Assembly: GCF_000423865.1 (NCBI RefSeq) | Contig: NZ_AUIU01000011.1 | Coordinates: forward strand, 264,696 to 328,695 | Reading direction: 5' to 3' | Source: Thermodesulfovibrio thiophilus DSM 17215 | Lineage (GTDB): Bacteria > Nitrospirota > Thermodesulfovibrionia > Thermodesulfovibrionales > Thermodesulfovibrionaceae | DNA length: 64,000 nt | In this document: positions 1 to 9,279 of the stretch, in pieces | Numbering within the stretch: position 1 is the first letter of the stretch | Layout: each line of letters starts with the position of its first letter | Program-made: the position numbers and the translations under genes | Notes under the pieces: generated by a model | Seen by the model: the letters and a program-made list of their open reading frames with translations, nothing else | Told to the model about the DNA's origin: nothing | Databases searched by the model: none

Positions 1-250
1 CATTTTTAAATTTTCCTAAGATAAAATAACCTTTATCTAAAAGTTTTAAAGTAGAATCCGGATCAGTATAGAAAAAATGATATTCTTCTTGTTCAAGAGC
101 ACTTTCTTCTTCTGAAAAATTTTTAAATGTTATCAATTTTATTTCTTTTTTAAGACAGCAAGCAATTGAATATATTGCTTTTTGCAACTTACTGATATCT
201 TTTTCAAAATCATTAGGACATAAAGCAAAAGATAAAATATTTTCGGACAT
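1..250 (-). CDS. Partial CDS, possible cytoplasmic PhnD-like substrate-binding protein
   Basis: An ATG at 250 opens a frame of 83 codons that runs off the left edge. It begins MSENILSFALCPNDFEKD and continues to a stretch reading YHFFYTDPDSTLKLLDKGY. The shape (short beta strand, then an acidic PND-like turn, a long helix, a second strand ending in a T/N-x-P motif, then a KGY strand) resembles the N-terminal lobe of phosphate/phosphonate ABC-type binding proteins (PhnD family), but I see no signal peptide, so it would act in the cytoplasm. It starts 3 nt after the stop of the chemoreceptor gene, so it is almost certainly the third gene of that operon. The family call is tentative, because two thirds of the protein is missing; that it is a coding region is much firmer. 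Confidence 0.55.
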   Translation of the reverse strand, partial: MSENILSFALCPNDFEKDISKLQKAIYSIACCLKKEIKLITFKNFSEEESALEQEEYHFFYTDPDSTLKLLDKGYFILGKFKN

Positions 251-253
251 AGG

Positions 254-1129
254 TTAAAATTTAGTTATCTTTGAGATTTCGTCATTTACTTTTACAACCG
301 TTGAAAAAACTTTGTATGTTTCAGTAAGCATGGATGCTGTATTTGTAACTCTCTTTGAAACATCTGTCAAAACCTGGCTCTGTTCTTCAATGGCTGTTGA
401 AAGAGTATTAACAGCATCACCAACTGTATCAGACATGGTTTTTGTTCCTTCGAATGCTTTTCTTATATTTTTCATATCGTTTTCAATGTTAGAGAATAGT
501 TCTTTTATTTTTTCTACTTCTCCAACAGCATATGTAACCCTGGTGCTCAGATCCCCAAGTATTTTGCTTATATCCTTAGTTAATGTTTCTGTTTTCTGAG
601 AGAGTTTTCTAATTTCATCTGCAACAACTGCAAAACCTCTTCCTGCTTCTCCAACCCTTGCTGCTTCAATTGATGCATTTAGAGCAAGAAGATTTGTTTG
701 ATCTGCGACATCAGAGATAGATGTTACGATATTACCTATGTTTTCAGTAGCGTGTCCTAGATCTTTTATATTTGTAACAACCTCTATTATTTTTTCATTA
801 TGTGCTTCAATGTCTTTTACTCTCTTTTCAAGCTCTTTATCCATTGTTTCATTGTGTTTAACCATTTCCTGAACTTCTTCATTTATTGAAGCCACACTTT
901 GTGACATGTCCCTTATCGTTGTATCAATCTCTTCCATAGCAGTGGCTATCGAAGAGACATCGTCTTTTATTCGTGAAAAATTGGAGTCTATTAATCCCAT
1001 AGTATTTGAAATTGTGGAACCTACAATATTTGATTTAATAAGACCTGAAGACAATATTTTAATAAGGGAAAGATTTGTATCTACATTTTTTTTTGTTAAT
1101 ATAGGTTTTTTATTTTTTTTAAAAAACAT
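254..1129 (-). CDS. Soluble methyl-accepting chemotaxis protein (cytoplasmic receptor)
   Basis: This 291-residue protein is little more than a chemoreceptor signalling domain. Residues 143-176 hold the conserved hairpin tip that contacts CheA and CheW ([18 protein letters not shown], then [14 protein letters not shown]). The flanks are long heptad-rich helices, and no transmembrane helix, HAMP, PAS or other sensor domain is visible. The start is placed at 1129 because AGGAGGG lies 6 nt upstream; an in-frame start 45 nt earlier would overlap the preceding gene and lacks such a site. The gene begins 10 nt after the diiron protein gene, so the likely arrangement is a receptor that takes its input from a separate soluble sensor protein encoded next door. 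The direction of the response (aerotaxis or oxygen avoidance) cannot be read from sequence. Confidence 0.93.
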   Translation of the reverse strand: MFFKKNKKPILTKKNVDTNLSLIKILSSGLIKSNIVGSTISNTMGLIDSNFSRIKDDVSSIATAMEEIDTTIRDMSQSVASINEEVQEMVKHNETMDKELEKRVKDIEAHNEKIIEVVTNIKDLGHATENIGNIVTSISDVADQTNLLALNASIEAARVGEAGRGFAVVADEIRKLSQKTETLTKDISKILGDLSTRVTYAVGEVEKIKELFSNIENDMKNIRKAFEGTKTMSDTVGDAVNTLSTAIEEQSQVLTDVSKRVTNTASMLTETYKVFSTVVKVNDEISKITKF

Positions 1130-1139
1130 ATTTTCCCTC

Positions 1140-1928
1140 CTATCCGTACAACTCATCAGAGATGTCAACACCACATCTTAAATTACCAAGCCAGCTGAAA
1201 AATCTCTCTATATGCTCTTTTTTATAGATAATTGCTCCATGCTGTGGAGCAATTATCTGGATATCAAGTCTGCTTATTCTGTTAAGATATTTTTTTATCA
1301 CAGTGTTTGAAGCAAGATATCGTTTGTGAAAGCCCTCCATGAGTTTTAAATGGTTGTCAAAATCTTCAACATAGGTATATCTTTGTCCTTTTGAGAAGAT
1401 TGCTGCTCCTATGTCTCCAGTAAAGAGTGTTTTAGAGCGAGAATCATATACATTAAAGTTTGCAATTGAATGCAGAAAATGTGCTGGTATTATTTCAAGA
1501 AAATCTCCAGAAGGTAACTGAATTCTACCACCTTTATCCTGTAATTTAACTACTCTACTGACATCAAATATTCCATAATGCGGAAGGAATCTGACCCACC
1601 ACTCTGAAATATAAACTTTTGCTGGCGTGACACTGAGCCACAAGGCTACACCCGATGATACATCAGGATCCTGATGAGAGAAAAAAAGATGTTGAATTTT
1701 TTCAAGATCAAGATATCTAGAAACGTTGGCAACTACTCTGGGAAAAACATGAATACCACCTGGGTCCAGTATTACTCCGATTCCTTTGTTCTCAATCAAA
1801 TACTGATTGACCTGAACAAGTCCTTCTTCTTCATGTTCTTCCCAGCCAAGCCAGATAAATTTATGCATACCATCATCATAAATAACATCTCCTCTTACAA
1901 TATCAACCTCTTTGTTTAGTACTGCCAT
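1140..1928 (-). CDS. Metallo-beta-lactamase-fold diiron protein, ODP-type oxygen sensor candidate
   Basis: The 262-residue protein has the metallo-beta-lactamase fold of flavodiiron proteins but no flavodoxin domain. Candidate iron ligands are H85, D87 and D89 in the FFSHQDPD motif, H153 in the FLHS segment, D172 in TGDIG and H230 in PQHG. The HxDxD spacing in place of the flavodiiron HxExDH motif matches what I remember of ODP, the diiron oxygen-binding protein of Treponema denticola that feeds a soluble chemoreceptor encoded beside it. The same pairing occurs here: the next gene is a soluble chemoreceptor. GGAGG precedes the ATG at 1928, and a good promoter lies at 1961-1989. The fold is secure; the sensor role, rather than oxygen reduction, is inferred from the missing flavodoxin domain and the neighbour. 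Confidence 0.85.
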   Translation of the reverse strand: MAVLNKEVDIVRGDVIYDDGMHKFIWLGWEEHEEEGLVQVNQYLIENKGIGVILDPGGIHVFPRVVANVSRYLDLEKIQHLFFSHQDPDVSSGVALWLSVTPAKVYISEWWVRFLPHYGIFDVSRVVKLQDKGGRIQLPSGDFLEIIPAHFLHSIANFNVYDSRSKTLFTGDIGAAIFSKGQRYTYVEDFDNHLKLMEGFHKRYLASNTVIKKYLNRISRLDIQIIAPQHGAIIYKKEHIERFFSWLGNLRCGVDISDELYG

Positions 1929-1960
1929 AATAATTCCTCCAATAATGATTTATATCTAAA

Positions 1961-1989
1961 ATTTTACCAGAAAAAGCTATTCTTTGTAA
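1961..1989 (-). promoter_or_regulatory. Promoter of the diiron-sensor/chemoreceptor operon
   Basis: On the minus strand TTACAA (1984-1989) and TAAAAT (1961-1966) are separated by 17 nt, and TGG directly precedes the -10 hexamer. Transcription should start near 1954, leaving a leader of about 25 nt that carries the GGAGG ribosome-binding site. Confidence 0.6.
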
Positions 1990-2000
1990 TTTTTTATTAG

Positions 2001-4661
2001 TTAATAGTTATTTAAAAGTGCCTTGTTTCTGAAAGTTCTGATCATATTTGCGTGATGCATGGACGTATTCATTTTAATTTTATGGCATACTTCGCATTTA
2101 ACCTCTCCTCCAATTGGCAAAGGCATTCCCTGATACTGCATTGCCTGAATGTTGTCTCTGTTTGTTCCATATGGGTTGAATGCAGGATATATTGCATGGG
2201 TGGAGCTGTGGCAGGCAATACAGGGAATTCTATTCATGTTTTCTTTTTTTGTTTTAAAAAGCATATTAATGTTAGCTGTCCACTTATTAAATCCATTTGA
2301 TGAGTTTAAAGGTTTTTGAAATCCTGTATGACATCCAAGACAGTCTGGCTCATTTATCCATGGTTTGCGAGCATTTATCTCATAAAGTGGAGTTTCTGGA
2401 TTAAGGTTTTTTATTAAAATGTTAGCTGATCTTGAGTTTTTCTGGCCCAGCAGAAGAGCTGTGGCATGTTCATGAAGACTTCCATGGCATTGAGTGCATT
2501 GAATGCCAAGTCTGGAATGAATATCACGATTGCATCTTGTATTTCCCTGAGGATCATTGGGATGACATAGATTGCAAGCTCTTGCGTCTCTGTATGGAAT
2601 GTAGTTTGCGTGCCAAGCATGTATGGAAACTGAAAAGCTATTGTGTCCTTTAACTCCTTTTGAACCAACAGCTACATCTTCATGACAACTCTGACAGAGG
2701 ATCGGCTTACCTCTTAATGCTGATTGATAAAGTTTTGTTTTATTATGCCTGTCATGTGTTTTAAGAATATTTATTGCTGTTTCATCTGATATGCCTGAGA
2801 TTCCATTCCACCGCCATCCACCTTCATGACATATCATGCATCTTAATTCAGTTGAAACCGGAGCAACAACTTTTGTTTTTTGCAATATTATCCCTCTATT
2901 TTTGTCTATTGCCTGTATATCAAAAACAGGATATGGATTATATGTTCCATCATCATTGTATGGTACAACAGGCAAAGCCTTGGCAATGAAAACCCCATTT
3001 TGTTCATCAAGGTCAAATAAACCATGAAGTCCTTTTTCTGTTATTCCCACATTTTCTGGAAAATTTTTGCCGAAATAAAACTCAGCATAATTCCAGAATT
3101 TCACATGTTTTGATGGATTTTCAAAACCCTTTTCAATCTGATATCTAATTTGAACTCCTGTAGTTATTATCTCTGGTTTTGCACCGCGCTTAATCAATAA
3201 TGCCTCGAGATTATTTGCAGGAGGTAAGAATATGAACCATCTGTCAGAATCACTAAGGCAATGCATTCCAAGATCGTTCCACACAAGAAGAATGTATTCG
3301 TCCTTTGATGCATTAAATGAAGGAATCTCTATTTTTTCCTCTTTAATTTTGTAGCTCATCAAAGGCAAAGTTGCATCTTTATGATGCAATCCCTTAACAA
3401 TAAAAGTTGCCAAAGCTTCTATCTCCTTTTCAGTGCCAATGAATTTTGGCATATAATCAAGGACTTTTCCCTGCCCATAAAGTTGTGTAAGAACTCCAAA
3501 ATACGTAAATCCTCTGGTTTTCTCAATGATGTCATTTTTAACTCCTCCCACTGTATGGCAGCTAAGACATTGAAGATTAAAAATCTCTCTGCCAGTCTCA
3601 AGTTTATTTTCTTCTGTCATTTCCTTGATTTTTGACCATTTCGCATATTTTAATAATCCTTCTTTATTGAGTCTTTCCTCGTCAGACACCATTATTGATG
3701 AAGAATACATATATTCATAAATAACGTAGGGTTTTCTTGCATATTCCCGCATATACTCAAATCCACCAATCCATGCAAGTCCGATCATCAGTAGAATAAA
3801 TACGGTAATTTGCTGAAGTTTTCTTGAGGTTTTGAAAATAAACAATATGGCAAGTAAATATAGCAAAACTGTAGATATGATAAATACAGTAACTGTATTA
3901 CCTGTCTGTCTGTTTAACCAGAAGTTTGTTATTCTTGCATTCTCAGGAATAGCATAAAAATACCAGAAACCTGAAAGAATAAGAAATGGTAATGGAATAT
4001 AAAGCCATTTTGCACAATATTTAAGAAGTTGTGTTTTGAAGCCACTTTCAGGCAAAAATACAGCTGTAACAAAACCAAAAAGTCCTGCAAACATTACGCA
4101 GATTCCTGTTCTGAAGAGCAGAGCTGGTAAATTTGTGGGATTAAAAAACCCATCCCAGAAGCTGAAAGTTTTTAACCAATCTCCTGGTGTAAGCATAAAT
4201 GTAATTATTCCATTAATTACAAAAAGACTTAACCATGCTGATACTGCATAGATAAAAGCTACTCTGAGCCTGAATCTCTCTGAAAGCATTTCAAATTTAT
4301 AGTGATAGAGTAAAAGAGATATAATTTCAACCATGAAAAATACCCACTCAATAGCCCATGCAAACACAAAGTTATGTATGAGAATTGATGTTGCCCAAGG
4401 GTTTGACAGGGCAATTATAAACCAAATACCAACTCCAGATACTCCTCCGAAAACCATTGTAAGTAAAAGGAAAAACCAGATATGTTTTCTGACATAGTCC
4501 CTGAGTTCGGGATTCTTTTCTTTCACACTTTTTAAATCAGTAAGCCATAAAAATATCCCGCCACCCACTGCAAAATGAGATATAAAAACATGAAGAACGG
4601 CGATTATAGCAATTAATGTTCCAGAGTTAAGATAATAAAGCTCCCAGACCGGATAGTTCAT
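2001..4661 (-). CDS. Cytochrome bd-like membrane domain fused to an octaheme c-type cytochrome
   Basis: This 886-residue protein has about nine transmembrane helices in residues 1-300. They include histidines that could bind b-type heme (H24, H29, H96, H120) and a pair of membrane glutamates (E105, E112) in an AIE...VE helix like that of cytochrome bd subunit I. A monoheme domain follows (CLSCH at 365), then a cysteine-poor domain at 450-600 with the motif WNDLGMHC seen in other multiheme cytochromes, then seven more CxxCH sites at 608, 656, 696, 722, 774, 814 and 856. The c-hemes must face the periplasm. The gene overlaps the upstream subunit gene by 4 bp (ATGA), so the two are made together. 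It is probably an electron carrier between the quinone pool and periplasmic partners; terminal oxidase activity is possible but unproven. Confidence 0.85.
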   Translation of the reverse strand: MNYPVWELYYLNSGTLIAIIAVLHVFISHFAVGGGIFLWLTDLKSVKEKNPELRDYVRKHIWFFLLLTMVFGGVSGVGIWFIIALSNPWATSILIHNFVFAWAIEWVFFMVEIISLLLYHYKFEMLSERFRLRVAFIYAVSAWLSLFVINGIITFMLTPGDWLKTFSFWDGFFNPTNLPALLFRTGICVMFAGLFGFVTAVFLPESGFKTQLLKYCAKWLYIPLPFLILSGFWYFYAIPENARITNFWLNRQTGNTVTVFIISTVLLYLLAILFIFKTSRKLQQITVFILLMIGLAWIGGFEYMREYARKPYVIYEYMYSSSIMVSDEERLNKEGLLKYAKWSKIKEMTEENKLETGREIFNLQCLSCHTVGGVKNDIIEKTRGFTYFGVLTQLYGQGKVLDYMPKFIGTEKEIEALATFIVKGLHHKDATLPLMSYKIKEEKIEIPSFNASKDEYILLVWNDLGMHCLSDSDRWFIFLPPANNLEALLIKRGAKPEIITTGVQIRYQIEKGFENPSKHVKFWNYAEFYFGKNFPENVGITEKGLHGLFDLDEQNGVFIAKALPVVPYNDDGTYNPYPVFDIQAIDKNRGIILQKTKVVAPVSTELRCMICHEGGWRWNGISGISDETAINILKTHDRHNKTKLYQSALRGKPILCQSCHEDVAVGSKGVKGHNSFSVSIHAWHANYIPYRDARACNLCHPNDPQGNTRCNRDIHSRLGIQCTQCHGSLHEHATALLLGQKNSRSANILIKNLNPETPLYEINARKPWINEPDCLGCHTGFQKPLNSSNGFNKWTANINMLFKTKKENMNRIPCIACHSSTHAIYPAFNPYGTNRDNIQAMQYQGMPLPIGGEVKCEVCHKIKMNTSMHHANMIRTFRNKALLNNY

Positions 4662-5728
4662 TTTGTCACACTCTTTGAAAAAGCTGTTTTAAGCAGACAG
4701 GCTATGACAGTTAAACCGATAATAAGGACGATCACAAAAATAATAAACACATCCCACTGTGGCGTCATCATTAACCAGGAAAGGTTAAAATTATCTCCAA
4801 GTTGAAAAATTCTTAGATTATATCGATTAATTACCATTGAAGCAATGGTAGCCAGTGTAAAAACTGCGGTAGCAGTTACATTTTCTCTGAGTCCGTAAAT
4901 AAAGCTAATTATGGCAAAGGTTATACCAGAAACAAATACTGTAGTTGCAATTGGATCATCTCCCATGAACTTTAGCATAATACTTTTTTGGAGGCTTAAA
5001 AGAAAAACTATGCCAATCATAATTTGTAGCAATGTCGAATAACTGAAAATTTTCAAACCTTCTTTGATTTTTGATGTTTTCACTGCGTTATCAAGATTTC
5101 TTCTGAATTTGTAATAAATAGCATAAAAAAGCCCACCAATAGCAAAGGATGCAACAAGAAAATGAAAATATCTTGCAAAGATAGTTAATTCATCGAGGAT
5201 TATAATTGTTCCTGACCTGTTTGTAAAATATCTGTTCCATTTTTGAGGCAATTCCATGAGAGATATGTTGTTAACAAAAATAAAAGAGATGTAAAAAATA
5301 GTCAGAACAACTAGCAATAGAGCTATTTTGGCAAACTTTGAAGTTTCAAACTTTCTGTAGTGAAAATACGCAGCATAATAGGCAAGAATCAGCAGAGGTA
5401 TGATCGAAATCCAGAATGTTCCTATTAGTATTGAACTTGTATAGAAAAGATTTCCAAAAACAACCTGAATAAATAAGAGTGCTGGTATTGCCATGTTTAT
5501 CGCAATAGCAAAAAGAATGGGAATTTTTTGTGCAAGGGGTTTATTTAAATCAATAAAATCAGTCTCTTTCTCGGTTTTAATCCATTTATAAAAAAGAACG
5601 ACACTTATCCCCAAAATTGAATTGATCAGTAAGATATGAATGAAGAAAAAAAACTGTTCTAAAACAATTAAAATCCAGGCAGGTACTGGAAGTGTTTCAG
5701 GGTAGGGTATCAGAGGATTTATATTCAT
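4658..5728 (-). CDS. Polytopic membrane subunit of the bd-like/multiheme complex
   Basis: The 356-residue protein is almost wholly membrane-embedded, with roughly nine predicted helices and no cysteine heme motif. One helix (FHFLVASFAIGG, near residue 190) matches in pattern the first helix of the 886-residue partner (HVFISHFAVGGG), which suggests that the two subunits are distant homologues related to cytochrome bd subunits. H31 and the histidine of FHF are candidate heme ligands. The stop codon overlaps the start of the multiheme gene. There is no Shine-Dalgarno sequence before the ATG at 5728, but a near-consensus promoter sits immediately upstream, so the mRNA is predicted to begin about 2 nt before the start codon. 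Its role is presumably quinol binding or structural; I cannot assign it more exactly. Confidence 0.8.
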   Translation of the reverse strand: MNINPLIPYPETLPVPAWILIVLEQFFFFIHILLINSILGISVVLFYKWIKTEKETDFIDLNKPLAQKIPILFAIAINMAIPALLFIQVVFGNLFYTSSILIGTFWISIIPLLILAYYAAYFHYRKFETSKFAKIALLLVVLTIFYISFIFVNNISLMELPQKWNRYFTNRSGTIIILDELTIFARYFHFLVASFAIGGLFYAIYYKFRRNLDNAVKTSKIKEGLKIFSYSTLLQIMIGIVFLLSLQKSIMLKFMGDDPIATTVFVSGITFAIISFIYGLRENVTATAVFTLATIASMVINRYNLRIFQLGDNFNLSWLMMTPQWDVFIIFVIVLIIGLTVIACLLKTAFSKSVTK

Positions 5729-5736
5729 GTTATTGA

Positions 5737-5765
5737 ATTATATCAAACAAGGTTTTGAATTTCAA
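5737..5765 (-). promoter_or_regulatory. Near-consensus promoter giving a leaderless bd-like operon mRNA
   Basis: TTGAAA (5760-5765) and TATAAT (5737-5742) are 17 nt apart on the minus strand, with TGA just before the -10. Only 8 nt separate the -10 from the ATG at 5728, so the expected transcription start lies about 2 nt upstream of the start codon. Confidence 0.65.
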
Positions 5766-5797
5766 CTGAGAAATTAAGAGATTTAAAAGTAAGATTA

Positions 5798-7921
5798 CTA
5801 TTTTATTATAGAATCCAATTGCAGTGCTGGATGGTTAACTCTTGCAAGAAAATCTACAAGACATTCAACATCTTCGCAAACTGTTTCATCTGCAATTTTT
5901 TCAAAAAGGTCAGGAACTTCTTCTTCCTGAGCTCGTTTTTGGAAGCTTTCTCTTATTCTTTCTTTAAGTTCCTTTGGCATCCAGACAATTCTTTTTATCC
6001 CACCATCTCCTTTAAGGAACTTTCTTGATGTAATGTAATTAACTCCGACTCCCATAAAACCTGGAACCTGAACTCCTCCTCCAATCATTCCAGCAATGGT
6101 TGAAAACTTCATACCAATTGGCGTCATTCCATTGTATCCACGATTTACAATCATCACTCCATTTGCTTCAGGTGTAACAGCTATAATACATTCAAAACAT
6201 CCACAGGATGTCATTGGATTTTCCATAATTGAGTAAAGATTTATTGTCTCAATTTCTCCACCTGAATGTTTTTTAACATAAGAATCAACTCCACTGTATC
6301 TTCCATAAATTGGGTCAATGAGCTCCCCCTTTTCAACAGGCTGATTTCCTCCAGTTGGCTCAATCTCATAAGCTGCACGAGCATCAAGCCATGTAAATGC
6401 TCCGCAGAGACCAGGGCGTTCAGGAGTTATGACACATACATGTTTTGGTGCAAAACTCTGACATAAAAGACAGGAGTAAAACGTATCAATATCTTCATCT
6501 GTAAGTTTTGCAAGTCTTTGATCCCTTTCTTTATATTCCTTTCTTGCTTCGTCCATTAGCGTTAAAACATCTTTTTCATCCACATATAGATAAACTTCTA
6601 CTTTATCAACGATGCTTTTAAATCTTGCCTTAACCATGCTTGCAAGAATAACCCCAAGATGCTCAAGGCTTATTCCAGCTTCTTTTGCCATTTTGCTGAT
6701 TCTTATCCAGTTGATGTCTCTTTGCCCAATGTGCCATAGTCCTTCAGCTTCATTAATAAATGAATGAATCTGTCTTTCAATTACAGGCTCAAAGTCTTTA
6801 TGCATTTTTTTGCCTGCAACATTCACAACTATTCCAAGAGGCATCTGACCGCCTTTTTCATAACGACTTTTCCACTCAGTCCCAATTATTTCAGTTTTCC
6901 CGTCTTCTATTTCTGAGATGTTTTTCATTCTTACCCATTCGAATGAAGGAGTCCTCTGTCCTCCAAACTCAATAAATGTGTCCTCTTTCCTTATGCGTTC
7001 ACCCTCAAATGCGGGTCCATAAGATACAGGAATGGGTGGTTTTTCAACAACTATTTTCAAACCTCGTGTTTCCAGAGCTTTTTTGACAGTTTTTTCATAG
7101 TTCTTTTCTGATGTGAGCAGAGGGTAATCAGCTATTTCAGAAATTTTAAGTTCTGGTAAATCCTGGTCAGAGATAACAGGAATACCAAAGTATATTGCAC
7201 TTAAGGCAGTGGCAACTGCTGATTCATTAATCTTTCCAAACACACAGGCAAAAGCATTAACTCTATTTCTTACATATTCTAAAATTGCATCTTTTTGACC
7301 TGGAATCTGGCCTCCGAAAATCAGGGATGACCTGACTGCCCAGTCAATAACATATACAGTTTGCTCTATCTTTGTTCCAACAGGAACAACATAAACTTCA
7401 AAGCCTGTTTTATCTGAATTTGTTACAAAATCCTCTGCAATACTGCCTATTAAAAAGGTGAGAATCTTCTTTTCTTGAAGCTCTTTTACAATTTTTGAGA
7501 TATTGTCATAGTTAGCCTTTCCTATTAGCACTGCTACTGCGGGAATCCTTCCATCAACAAGTTGCACTCCAAGTGTTCTTTGAACTGTGTCTCCGAGAAA
7601 ACCATAGTATTGACCTTTATCGTGTTTCTCAGGTTCTTCTCCTCTGATATATTGAAGAGTTAGATATATTTCAGCTAAATAAAGATATGATAGAGTCTGG
7701 GAATCCAACTGCTGAATCTTATTCATGAAATCTTTAATTTCTTCAACTGTTGTTATCTTTATTCCTTCAAGAGCATAGATTAAAGGAATTCCATAGGCAG
7801 TATCAGGAAGCTCAAAGGACGATGTTCCATGCTCGGATATTATTTTAGATAATAACGAGAATGTTTTATCAAAAAGATGATTTATAGCACCTTGAGCTAT
7901 TGATATCAATTTATCTATCAT
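5798..7921 (-). CDS. acsB: Acetyl-CoA synthase (CO dehydrogenase/ACS complex beta subunit)
   Basis: AcsB makes acetyl-CoA from CO, CoA and the methyl group of the corrinoid protein at the nickel-iron-sulfur A-cluster. The 707-residue protein has the expected cluster ligands: C484, C487, C496 and C506 for the 4Fe-4S cubane, and C573-G-C575 for the distal nickel. The start at 7921 overlaps the acsC stop by 4 bp (ATGA) and has GAGG upstream; a longer frame reaching 7996 lies wholly inside acsC and is rejected. The length fits the bacterial ACS without the extra archaeal parts. It is the last gene of acsEDCB. The catalytic CODH gene acsA is not in this window. Confidence 0.97.
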   Translation of the reverse strand: MIDKLISIAQGAINHLFDKTFSLLSKIISEHGTSSFELPDTAYGIPLIYALEGIKITTVEEIKDFMNKIQQLDSQTLSYLYLAEIYLTLQYIRGEEPEKHDKGQYYGFLGDTVQRTLGVQLVDGRIPAVAVLIGKANYDNISKIVKELQEKKILTFLIGSIAEDFVTNSDKTGFEVYVVPVGTKIEQTVYVIDWAVRSSLIFGGQIPGQKDAILEYVRNRVNAFACVFGKINESAVATALSAIYFGIPVISDQDLPELKISEIADYPLLTSEKNYEKTVKKALETRGLKIVVEKPPIPVSYGPAFEGERIRKEDTFIEFGGQRTPSFEWVRMKNISEIEDGKTEIIGTEWKSRYEKGGQMPLGIVVNVAGKKMHKDFEPVIERQIHSFINEAEGLWHIGQRDINWIRISKMAKEAGISLEHLGVILASMVKARFKSIVDKVEVYLYVDEKDVLTLMDEARKEYKERDQRLAKLTDEDIDTFYSCLLCQSFAPKHVCVITPERPGLCGAFTWLDARAAYEIEPTGGNQPVEKGELIDPIYGRYSGVDSYVKKHSGGEIETINLYSIMENPMTSCGCFECIIAVTPEANGVMIVNRGYNGMTPIGMKFSTIAGMIGGGVQVPGFMGVGVNYITSRKFLKGDGGIKRIVWMPKELKERIRESFQKRAQEEEVPDLFEKIADETVCEDVECLVDFLARVNHPALQLDSIIK

Positions 7922-9279
7922 CTTCTGTTCCTCATATAGTTTCTCAAAAATGCAGGAAGTGCACTTGCTTCTTTTGGTCCTATAACAACTTTCCATTGAG
8001 GTAATTTATCTTCAATAGCACCCTTGAGCATGGCAACATATCCTGGAATTATGAGCTCTTTATGTTTGAGTTTTTCCTCCATACCACTTTCTTTTATAAA
8101 TTGAGCAATTTTGCCAGCTGAAAACTTTCCAGCTGCCCATGCTGTAAGAACACTTAATCCGTCACAATCCATTATGCCAAGCCATGTTGGAATCTTGCTG
8201 TTTTCTATTTCCCCTTTAACGAGGAAATAAGTAAGTGCAAAATTAGTTGTAATAATGATAGGACTCATATCGTCTGCTTCACCAACTCTGTATATATCCT
8301 GTTTTACCTGCATCGGAACCTGAGGATCGGAATAAATGTTTTGTTTTAATGTGAAAAGAATCAGATTTTTCCATTTTGGAGTGCTGTTTAAAACAATAAT
8401 TGATGAGTATTTAAGAATTGCCAGTGATGCAGTTACAGTTTCATAAAATTCTGAATCACGCATGGCAAATGTTATTATTGGATATCCGGCTGATTTAACC
8501 TTTTTTTTCAAAGCTGCCCGTCTTATTAATGTGTTATCTCTCATAAGTTCACCTGCTGTCTTGGGTTGAGTATCAATTAATAAATCTTCAATCCCCTGAG
8601 CGGATGCCTTATCAATTAAAGAGATAACCTTTTCTATTCCTTTGGCTGTGATTACCAGTGGAATATTGTACTGTTTTGCTATCTGAGTCATCTGAGCAAT
8701 GTTCTCTTCATTTGCAGCAAAGAGAATGGGACGGTTTTTTGTTAATATTTCATTATTTTTTAAGAGATTAAGAGCTGACTTTGCAGCATCAGGATTGAAT
8801 GTTCCAAGAATAACAGGTATTTCTGCTTTGTTGATTATTTTTTGTAATGCTGTTGTGAATTTCTCAACATCTGAGGATTTATTTTCAAGAAATATTGCAT
8901 CGATTTTAAGAAATTCTCCAACTCTTTCAATTTGAGAATTCAAAACGTCCTCAACGAGCTCCTCTATATTTTCATCGATGTCCTTTATTCTGCGAGTTAA
9001 CACTGGAGGATTAAAAAACTTTTTTTCATGTCTGAACAAACACTGTTCTTCTCCGATTTTTATCGGTTTATTTTTTAAACCAAAAATTATTCCGCGAATT
9101 GCCGGAGATGATGCTTCTTTAAGCTTTGCTTTTACTTCATCAGATGCTTCAGGGCATTGTTCAATATTTGCCTGTCCCTGTGCGACCTTCATTGCAAAAG
9201 CAAGACATGTTGGAAATCCGCATTTTTTACAGTTTATCTTGGGGAGAAGCTTGAAAATTTCTATTCCTGTAAGTGCCAT
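7918..9279 (-). CDS. acsC: Corrinoid/iron-sulfur protein large subunit
   Basis: This 453-residue subunit carries the low-potential 4Fe-4S cluster that reductively reactivates the cobalamin. The N-terminal cluster motif has C17, C20, C25 and C42 (KINCKKCGFPTC and IEQC), the usual CxxC-x4-C-x16-C pattern, followed by a TIM-barrel-like middle and a C-terminal corrinoid-binding part. The start codon directly abuts the acsD stop, and the gene overlaps acsB by 4 bp, so the four acs genes are translationally coupled. With AcsD it carries the methyl group from AcsE to AcsB. The length is normal and no key cysteine is missing. Confidence 0.97.
   Translation of the reverse strand: MALTGIEIFKLLPKINCKKCGFPTCLAFAMKVAQGQANIEQCPEASDEVKAKLKEASSPAIRGIIFGLKNKPIKIGEEQCLFRHEKKFFNPPVLTRRIKDIDENIEELVEDVLNSQIERVGEFLKIDAIFLENKSSDVEKFTTALQKIINKAEIPVILGTFNPDAAKSALNLLKNNEILTKNRPILFAANEENIAQMTQIAKQYNIPLVITAKGIEKVISLIDKASAQGIEDLLIDTQPKTAGELMRDNTLIRRAALKKKVKSAGYPIITFAMRDSEFYETVTASLAILKYSSIIVLNSTPKWKNLILFTLKQNIYSDPQVPMQVKQDIYRVGEADDMSPIIITTNFALTYFLVKGEIENSKIPTWLGIMDCDGLSVLTAWAAGKFSAGKIAQFIKESGMEEKLKHKELIIPGYVAMLKGAIEDKLPQWKVVIGPKEASALPAFLRNYMRNRR

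Noticed and set aside
2414..2668. Additional minus-strand protein inside the multiheme gene
   Set aside because: It is a shifted-frame shadow of the cytochrome gene, whose heme motifs show the true frame.
7922..7996. N-terminal extension of acsB
   Set aside because: It lies wholly inside acsC, has no family match, and a good ATGA overlap with a ribosome site exists at 7921.
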